Assembly (NCBI GenBank): GCA_005800865.1
Contig: SYEI01000216.1
Coordinates: 1 to 15,065 of the forward strand
Source: Bacteroidota bacterium
GTDB lineage: Bacteria > Bacteroidota > Bacteroidia > B-17B0 > Aurantibacillaceae
DNA length: 15,065 nucleotides
Reading direction: 5' to 3'
Positions 1 through 6,600 of this stretch are shown in pieces. Numbering within the stretch: position 1 is the first letter of the stretch; each line of letters begins with the position of its first letter. The notes beneath the pieces were generated by a model. That model was not told where the DNA came from. It searched no databases and worked only from the letters and a program-made list of their open reading frames with translations. Position numbers and translations under genes: made by a program.

Positions 1-792
1 CGCATGGTTCACGCTGGTAGCTCAGGTCATACAGGCGGTTCAATAGGTTGCACAGATTTTTTAGTAGCCTTATATAATGGCGTTATGAATCATAATCCGA
101 AAAACTTTACCATGGATGGTATAGGAGAAGATTTATTTTTCTTAAGTAACGGACATATTTCCCCTGTATATTACAGTGTATTAGCACGTTGCGGATATTT
201 TCCAGTAGAAGAATTAAAAACATTCCGCCGTTTAAACACGCGTTTACAAGGGCATCCAACTACTCACGATCATTTACCAGGTGTACGTATTGCTAGTGGT
301 TCATTAGGACAAGGAATGAGCGTGGCAATTGGTGCGGCTTTAGCGAAAAAATTGAATAAGGATAATTCTATCATTTATAGTTTACACGGAGATGGAGAGT
401 TACAAGAAGGTCAAATTTGGGAAGCGGCTTTATACGCTTCTGCCAATAAAGTAGATAATTACATTGCTACAATTGACTATAACGGACGCCAAATTGATGG
501 AGATGTTGAAAATGTATTATCGCTAGGAAACTTAAAAGCAAAATTTGAAGCTTTTGGTTGGCAAGTAGTTGAAACTGAAAAAGGTAACGACATGGCTTCA
601 GTCATTGAAGGTTTAGCAAAAGCTAAAACATTCATAGGCAAAGGAAAACCAATCATGAACATCATGAAAACTGAAATGGGTGCTGGCGTTGATTTTATGA
701 TGGGAACTCATAAATGGCATGGTTCCGCTCCTAATGATGAGCAATTAGCAAAAGCTTTGGGTCAGTTAGAAGAAACTTTAGGAGACTATTAA
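1..792 (+). CDS. Transketolase, N-terminal (TPP-binding) subunit, 5'-truncated by window edge
   Basis: This is the N-terminal half of transketolase (pentose phosphate pathway, cytoplasmic), which binds the thiamine diphosphate (TPP) pyrophosphate with Mg2+ and works with a separate C-terminal subunit. Numbering from the ATG at base 4, visible motifs are the SGHTGGS loop (residues 7-13; the family usually has SGHPGGS), SNGH (48-51), QGHP (82-85), SLGQGMS (100-106) and the TPP motif beginning GDGE at 129 with its Asn at 160 (DYNGRQ). That ATG is probably internal. The codon before it (Arg) fits the family's conserved Arg-Met-Val start of helix, and family members carry roughly 15-25 more residues, so the real start lies outside the window. 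The stop is at 790-792. Its partner subunit lies at 2609-3568, separated by two unrelated genes, whereas the two are usually adjacent in this phylum. Identity is very secure. Confidence 0.96.
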   Translation, partial: RMVHAGSSGHTGGSIGCTDFLVALYNGVMNHNPKNFTMDGIGEDLFFLSNGHISPVYYSVLARCGYFPVEELKTFRRLNTRLQGHPTTHDHLPGVRIASGSLGQGMSVAIGAALAKKLNKDNSIIYSLHGDGELQEGQIWEAALYASANKVDNYIATIDYNGRQIDGDVENVLSLGNLKAKFEAFGWQVVETEKGNDMASVIEGLAKAKTFIGKGKPIMNIMKTEMGAGVDFMMGTHKWHGSAPNDEQLAKALGQLEETLGDY

Positions 793-802
793 TATTTAAG
801 AT

Positions 803-2206
803 TTGAGAACTGAGATTTCAGATTTGAGAAAACTAAAAAAGAATTTTAGAAATATTTTACTTCTAATACTTTTAAACTCTGCCTTCTTAAATCTTAAATC
901 TCAGCCAACAAATCGTATACTATTTATTTTTGATGATTCCTACAGCATGTATGCTCCATGGAACAGCAATATCAAAATAGAAGTCGCTAAAAAAATTATG
1001 GGTGAGTTTTTGGATAGCTTAAAGTCTATCCCAAATTTAGAATTAGCACTGCGTTGTTACGGACATCAAACTTTTATTAAACCAACCAGAAATTGTAAAG
1101 ACACTAAATTAGAAGTTCCTTTTAATGTTGCATCTAAATCAGCTCCATTAATTAAACAACGCATACAGAAATTAGAACCATTAGGGACAACTCCTATTGC
1201 TTATTCGTTAGGAGAAAGTGCGGCTGATTTTACGCCATGTAGTAATTGCCGAAACATTATTATTTTAATTACCGATGGTATTGAAGAATGTGACGGCGTT
1301 CCTTGCGAAGTATCTGCTGCTTTACAAAAAAAGGGAATTTTCTTACGCCCTTTTGTTATTGGTGTTGGGCTAGATGTAAAATTTGCAGATGTATTTGGTT
1401 GCATGGGTAAATTTTATGACGTGAGTAATGAAGCCAATTTTAAAGACGTTTTAAATTTAGTATTAACAGAAGCTATTTCGCAAACAACGGTTCAGGTTGA
1501 CTTATTAGACATTTTAAAAAAACCAACAGAAACAGATGTGAACATGACGTTTTACGACTCAAACACAAAACAAATAAAATACAATTATTTACATACCTTA
1601 AATCACAGAGGTAATCCAGATACTTTAGTATTGAGTCCGAATATTACTTACGATTTAATGGTACATACCATCCCACCAATTGAAAAGAAAAACATTACTA
1701 TTCAGCAAGGCAAGCACAATGTAATTCCTGTTGATGCGCCACAAGGTTATTTGAAGTTAGAATTAGAAGGTGCTTTAAGCAAATATTTTCCAACGACTGT
1801 AATTAGAAAAAAAGGCGAAATGAACACCTTAAATATTCAAGATTTCGGAAAAACAGATAAATACATTGTAGGTAAATATGATTTAGAAATTTTAACGCTT
1901 CCTCGCATTAAATTAAATGATGTAGAGATTCAGCAAAGTACTACCAATACCATTAAAGTACCAACTTCGGGTAATGCTTATATTACAAAAGGTGGGACGG
2001 GTTATGGAAGCATTTTTGTGGACGATGGAAAAAAAGTAACGTGGGTTTGCAATTTAAATACGAGTTTACAAAACGAAATTATTTATCTTCAACCCGGAAA
2101 TTATAAATTAGAATTTAGATACGAGAACGCTAAACAAACCACTAATACAATTGAGCGGAAATTTACAATAAGTTCAGCTGTTACGACTAACATAAAAATT
2201 AATTAA
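803..2206 (+). CDS. Secreted von Willebrand factor type A (VWA) domain protein
   Basis: The protein is predicted to be exported, with a metal-dependent VWA adhesion domain. A hydrophobic stretch (residues about 18-31, ILLLILL core) followed by LKSQ forms a signal peptide. The VWA domain starts near residue 38. Its MIDAS metal site is visible as DDSYS (44-48, a DxSxS match), a Thr in LGTTP (127-131) and Asp158 in ITDG. Cysteines at 85, 98, 146, 149, 163 and 168 could form disulfides. Residues about 225-467 look like beta-rich repeats of unknown function. There is no T9SS sorting domain. No ATG start exists upstream of the MIDAS site: the frame opens after a stop at 797-799, and only TTG codons at 803 and 824 precede the signal peptide. 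TTG 824 would give a more compact, basic n-region (MRKLKKNFR). The gene sits between the two transketolase subunits, and the next gene starts on the base after its stop. The domain is secure; the biological role is unknown. Confidence 0.85.
   Translation: MRTEISDLRKLKKNFRNILLLILLNSAFLNLKSQPTNRILFIFDDSYSMYAPWNSNIKIEVAKKIMGEFLDSLKSIPNLELALRCYGHQTFIKPTRNCKDTKLEVPFNVASKSAPLIKQRIQKLEPLGTTPIAYSLGESAADFTPCSNCRNIIILITDGIEECDGVPCEVSAALQKKGIFLRPFVIGVGLDVKFADVFGCMGKFYDVSNEANFKDVLNLVLTEAISQTTVQVDLLDILKKPTETDVNMTFYDSNTKQIKYNYLHTLNHRGNPDTLVLSPNITYDLMVHTIPPIEKKNITIQQGKHNVIPVDAPQGYLKLELEGALSKYFPTTVIRKKGEMNTLNIQDFGKTDKYIVGKYDLEILTLPRIKLNDVEIQQSTTNTIKVPTSGNAYITKGGTGYGSIFVDDGKKVTWVCNLNTSLQNEIIYLQPGNYKLEFRYENAKQTTNTIERKFTISSAVTTNIKIN
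810..904. repeat. Imperfect inverted repeat (MITE/REP-like) covering the VWA signal-peptide codons
   Basis: The arms are 810-830 and 884-904. The left arm begins CTGAGATTTCAGATTTGAG and matches the reverse complement of the right arm at 19 of 21 positions. One of the two mismatches would be a G-U pair in RNA. Inside, shorter complementary blocks continue the hairpin (836-841 with 870-875, and TAGAA at 847-851 with TTCTA at 861-865), so nearly the whole 95-base segment folds on itself. The left arm is also a degenerate direct repeat: AGATTTGAGA recurs at 800-808 and 821-829. This resembles the short AT-rich palindromic elements scattered in Bacteroidota genomes, but I recall that only generally and cannot search for copies. 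It encodes the start and signal peptide of the VWA protein. Confidence 0.6.
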
Positions 2207-2602
2207 ATGATTAAATATTTCATATATATATTAGTGTTTTTTTGTTTAACTATTAATGCTCAAACTTCTAATGAGGAAAAGAAAGTTTATAATACCGTTG
2301 ATGAAATGCCATCTTTTCCAAAAGGGACTGAGGCAATGATGAAATTTATTCAAAAAAAAATAATTTTTCCAAAATCTGCAATAGAGAAAAAGATAATTGG
2401 CAAGTGTTTTTTGACTTTTGTAGTAGAACCTGATGGAAGCATAAAAGATATTACTGTTCGAAAAGGAGTTGAAAATTGCTCGGAGTGTGATGAAGCTGCA
2501 ATTGATGTAATTTCAAAAATGCCCAAATGGAATCCAGGAAAAAAAGATGGCGTGCCAGTTTCAGTATACTTCAATCTACCAATTAACTTCAAATATAAAT
2601 AA
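2207..2602 (+). CDS. Small exported TonB C-terminal-domain protein
   Basis: This 131-residue protein has a signal peptide (residues 1-19, ending INAQ) followed directly by a TonB_C-type domain. The diagnostic stretch is seen as VDEMPSFPKG (31-40), then FPKSAIEKKIIGKCFLTFVV (54-73), EPDGSIKDITV (74-84), DEAAIDVISKMPKWNPGKKDG (95-115) and the closing NLPINF (123-128). In energy-transducing TonB proteins this domain contacts the TonB box of outer-membrane receptors. Here there is neither a long membrane anchor region nor a Pro-rich periplasmic spanner, so it is unlikely to transduce energy by itself. A periplasmic or lipoprotein-like accessory role is inferred. No Cys follows the signal peptide, so a lipoprotein is not supported. 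Cys91 and Cys94 could pair. The ATG immediately follows the VWA stop codon (TAA-ATG, no gap), suggesting translational coupling and a shared function with the VWA protein. Confidence 0.85.
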   Translation: MIKYFIYILVFFCLTINAQTSNEEKKVYNTVDEMPSFPKGTEAMMKFIQKKIIFPKSAIEKKIIGKCFLTFVVEPDGSIKDITVRKGVENCSECDEAAIDVISKMPKWNPGKKDGVPVSVYFNLPINFKYK

Positions 2603-2608
2603 CTAAAA

Positions 2609-3568
2609 ATGATTATGAAAAAATATACTTACACCGAAAAAAAAGATACCCGTTCAGGTTTTGGAGCAGGTTTACAACAATTAGGACAAACTAATCCAAA
2701 CGTAGTAGCCTTATGTGCCGATTTAATTGGCTCATTAAAAATGGATGCTTTTAAAGCAGAAAACCCTGAACGTTTTTTTCAAGTAGGAATTGCTGAAGCT
2801 AACATGATTGGTATTGCAGCTGGCTTAACCATTGGTGGTAAAATTCCTTTCACAGGAACATTTGCTAATTTTAGTACAGGTCGTGTGTATGACCAAATCC
2901 GTCAAAGTGTTGCTTACTCTGGAAAGAATGTAAAAATCTGTGCGTCCCATGCGGGTTTAACTTTAGGAGAAGACGGTGCTACACACCAGATTTTAGAAGA
3001 TATTGGATTAATGAAAATGTTACCACACATGTGCGTGATCAATCCTTGTGATTATAATCAAACCAAAGCAGCTACTATTGCTATTGCTGATTATGAAGGT
3101 CCTGTATATTTACGTTTTGGTCGCCCAACAGTTCCCAACTTTACAACTGCTGATCAAAAATTTGAAATTGGTAAAGCAGTGATGTTAAATGAAGGAACAG
3201 ATGTAACCATTATTGCAACTGGACACTTAACTTGGAAAGCTATTGAAGCTGGAGAAAAATTAGCAGAAATGGGAATTTCAGCGGAGATTATTAATATTCA
3301 TACGATTAAGCCATTAGATAACGAAGCGATTTTAAAATCTATTGCAAAAACCAAGTGTGTTGTTACTGCCGAAGAGCATCAAATGAATGGTGGTTTAGGT
3401 GATAGCGTAGCGCAATTATTGTCTCGTCACACTCCTACTCCACAAGAGTTTGTTGCTGTTGACGATAGCTTTGGAGAAAGCGGAACGCCTGATGAATTAA
3501 TGACAAAATATAAATTAGATACCATTGACATTATTAATGCAGCAAATAAGGTAATCAAGAGAAAATAA
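2609..3568 (+). CDS. Transketolase, C-terminal (pyrimidine-binding) subunit
   Basis: This is the second half of the split transketolase, supplying the TPP aminopyrimidine-binding and C-terminal domains. It pairs with the product of the gene at the window's left edge. Motifs include ADLIGS (37-42), the catalytic-Glu helix GIAEANMIGIAAGL (60-73, Glu63), TFANFSTGRVYDQIRQS (84-100), SHAGLTLGEDGATHQ (113-127) and a C-terminal domain starting near residue 190 with TIKPLD and EEHQMNGGLGDS. The length of 319 residues is normal for the subunit. Two start codons are possible, ATG 2609 and ATG 2615; the latter gives MKKYTYTEKKDTRSGFG. It follows the TonB_C gene by only 6 bases, so all four + strand genes are probably one transcript. 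A strong palindromic terminator lies 17 bases downstream of the stop. Identity is secure. Confidence 0.97.
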   Translation: MIMKKYTYTEKKDTRSGFGAGLQQLGQTNPNVVALCADLIGSLKMDAFKAENPERFFQVGIAEANMIGIAAGLTIGGKIPFTGTFANFSTGRVYDQIRQSVAYSGKNVKICASHAGLTLGEDGATHQILEDIGLMKMLPHMCVINPCDYNQTKAATIAIADYEGPVYLRFGRPTVPNFTTADQKFEIGKAVMLNEGTDVTIIATGHLTWKAIEAGEKLAEMGISAEIINIHTIKPLDNEAILKSIAKTKCVVTAEEHQMNGGLGDSVAQLLSRHTPTPQEFVAVDDSFGESGTPDELMTKYKLDTIDIINAANKVIKRK

Positions 3569-3585
3569 TTCTTATTTCAAATCAC

Positions 3586-3621
3586 AAAAAAAGCCTTCAA
3601 TAATTATTGAAGGCTTTTTTT
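3586..3621. terminator. Perfect 36-nt palindrome: bidirectional intrinsic terminator
   Basis: The palindrome is seven A, then GCCTTCAATAATTATTGAAGGC, then seven T, perfectly symmetrical about 3603/3604. Read on either strand it gives a GC-clamped hairpin followed by a T tract. It sits between the convergent transketolase C-subunit (stop 3568, +) and the surface protein (stop 3639, -), so it most likely terminates both transcripts. Confidence 0.92.
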
Positions 3622-3638
3622 ATAGAGTATTATATATT

Positions 3639-6600
3639 TTATTTTTGAACAGTAAATTTATTCACTACTTCTTTGTCTCCAATAATTACTTTTAAGAAGT
3701 AAATTCCTTCAGCTAAATTCGAACAATCTAAAGATACTTTTGAGTCTGTAAATGTAGAATTAACATGAACTAATTTTCCTGTAACATCAGACACGCTGAT
3801 AGTATTAGATTTAGGTTTTTCAGAAAACATATAATCAATAGTTAAATTATTTTTAACGGGATTAGGGTAAAAAGAAACTCCACCATCACCATTATTGGTT
3901 ACAGAGCAAATTTCAGAGTAAGAAAACTTACCGCTAAAATCTACCTGCTTTAATCTATAATAAGAAATTCCTTTATAAGGATTCTGATCATTAAATGCGT
4001 ACTCCAATCTAGTAACACTGTTTCCTGCTCCTGTTTGTTTTCCAATGACTTCAAAATTTAACCCATCAGATGAACGTTCAATGGCGAAATAATCATTATT
4101 AGATTCAGATGCTGTAATCCAAGATAATCCGTTGGTGTTTCTATTAATAATATTACAACTAAAACTTACTAATTCGATTGGTAAAGGATTAGCAGCAGTT
4201 CTAGAAGCTAATGTGAATGGACTAAACAAGGTTACTGGCGCTGTAGTTACTATAGTTCCCGATGCTGTATTTCCAGTTGTACCACCATTCCCTTCATCCT
4301 TCCATCTTGCTTGCCCTGCATCCCAACGAGCAACTAATAAATCTGATAAATTAGTAACACCACAACTTGTAGTATTCCATGATAAAGTAACATTGACGTT
4401 TGAACTTCCTCCTGTTCTGTCTAAAATCCAATACTCACATCTTCCAATATGATCAATCGAAGCATCCTTTGATGTATGTGTGAATGATGGACTTGCATCC
4501 GCTAAAATATATCTTGCTGTAAAATTATCAGTTGCAACACTAGGTGCAGAAATTGAAATTGGTCGGTAAAAATTACTGGCGCCCAAAGGAAAATCAAAAG
4601 CCTGCGTTCCAACCTTAATCACTTGTCCATTTACATAACTGGCATTACTCATGCCACTAGCAGAAGATCCATTTAAAAAGCGTAAAGTGCCACTTTGAGT
4701 TACTCGTCCGTTTGTAAATGTCATTGAATTACTAATTTGAGTGGTCATTCCAACAGGTATGGTTATCGTGGAAGCAACTGATTTATTTAATATTAAGTTA
4801 AAAAACGTATGAGTAGAAGTTCCGTTAGCCGTTCCAGTTATGGAAGTTGATGTAGCTCCTAAAATACTAACAGTACTAGAGTTTGGAGTAAATACACCAT
4901 TATTTACCCAGTTACCATAAACATCTAAACTATTAGATCCATTGATAGTTAAACTAGCTGCTGGTAAAGCGGCTGTAGGCCCTGTTGCAACAACCGATCC
5001 AGTTATCGTAATATTTCTACAAACTGCTCCTGAGGCATCAATTACTGGCATAAACTGAGGTTTTGAATTCGGAATTAAAACATCGATAGTACTTGTAGGT
5101 ATACCAGAACCGCACCAGTTAGAAGAATTAAACCAATCACTACTAACCGCACCAATCCAAGTGGATAGAGAGGCTGTGGCAGCTGCCGCAGTAAATGTAG
5201 CACCTAACCCTGAGCCGCCGCCCCCTTGATTCAATCTGAATTCAACTTGTGAATTTACATTTAAAGCTCCTATCCATAAATTAGCAGCTCCTCCAGAAGT
5301 ACCTCTCGCAGCAACTTGTGTACCATCAATGAATAAAGCAACTTGATCATCATTATTATTACATGTAATTGTATACATACCGCATGTAAAACCTGAACGT
5401 TTAAAACTCAAAGAAATATTAGTTGCTCCCATTGTACAACCTTGATAGGCAGTTCCTGAAGCATTAGCAGTAGCGGTTGAAGGGGCTGCTCCACTTGCCC
5501 ACTGAGTAGCAGTATTAAAATCATAACCAGAAGCACCAGTTCCTGTATGGGTATAGTAACCGAAATAATTACTAAATGTTGTATTATTATGACAATACAC
5601 ATTCCAAACATTATTAGGAAATATAGTATTTGTTATTAATGGGACCACTGTTATGGTTGTTGTGGCTGTGACATCGGCACACACATTATTACCAGTTACT
5701 GTATAAATCGTAGTAACTGTTGGAGTTGCGATGACAGAAGCTCCTGAAGTTGCGCTTAAACCTGCCGATGGGCTCCAAGAATAAGTATTTGCACCGCCAG
5801 CATTTAATGTTACTGATTGTGCTGCACAAGCTATCGTTCCAGAAGTTGGAGATACTGTTGTAGTTGGTAATGGATTAACATTAACTGTTTGCGTTGCACT
5901 TGCACTACAGGTTGTAACCGGATCAGAAACTGTCACCGTGTAAACAATATTAGCCGTTGGCGAAATAACAACAGCTGTTCCTGTTGTAGGCGCTAATCCT
6001 ATATTTGGTGTCCAACTATAAGTTGCGCCTGATATAAATGGAGTAGCAGTAATTGTTGCTGGACCACCCGCACATATAGTAATTGGAGGGCCTGTAAATG
6101 GATAAGGTATAACAATGAAATTTGCGGCAATGTAACTACCACCGCCACCTTCTTGTTGCCTTATTTCAACAGTACTTGATGCTCCTAAAAATCCAGTCCA
6201 AACATTCGTGTGGGCATCACAACAACCAATGTGTTGAAATACTTGAACACCATTAACTAAAACTGTCACATTATCATCATGCGCAGGTATGTCCATCTGA
6301 TAATAACCACAGGTAAAGTTTGTGCGTTTATGAATAGTGGAGTGATTATCTACTGGAATATTGCAACCCTGATACGCTAAACCCATCGTACCGCCAGTGG
6401 CAGCAGATGGTGTAGAACCTGAACCCCATCTATTGGTTGAATTAAAGGATAAATTATTTTCTGTATAATAACCGTAATAATTTGCAAAATTTGCTCCGTT
6501 ATAACAATATACATTCCATGTCCCATTTCCAAAAACAGTAGGAGTTGGTGCAGTTGGTATTGCTTGAACGTTTACAGTAGAGGAAGATACTGTAACAGAA

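Noticed and set aside
803..2206. Frameshift or pseudogene explanation for the missing ATG of the VWA gene
   Set aside because: The frame is intact for 467 codons with a good signal peptide and a complete MIDAS site. A TTG start is the simpler explanation.
4132..4452. A 106-codon + strand frame inside the surface protein gene
   Set aside because: It is antisense to a well-supported coding region, has no recognisable domain or upstream signal, and arises from the low-complexity Thr/Ser/Val codon pattern.
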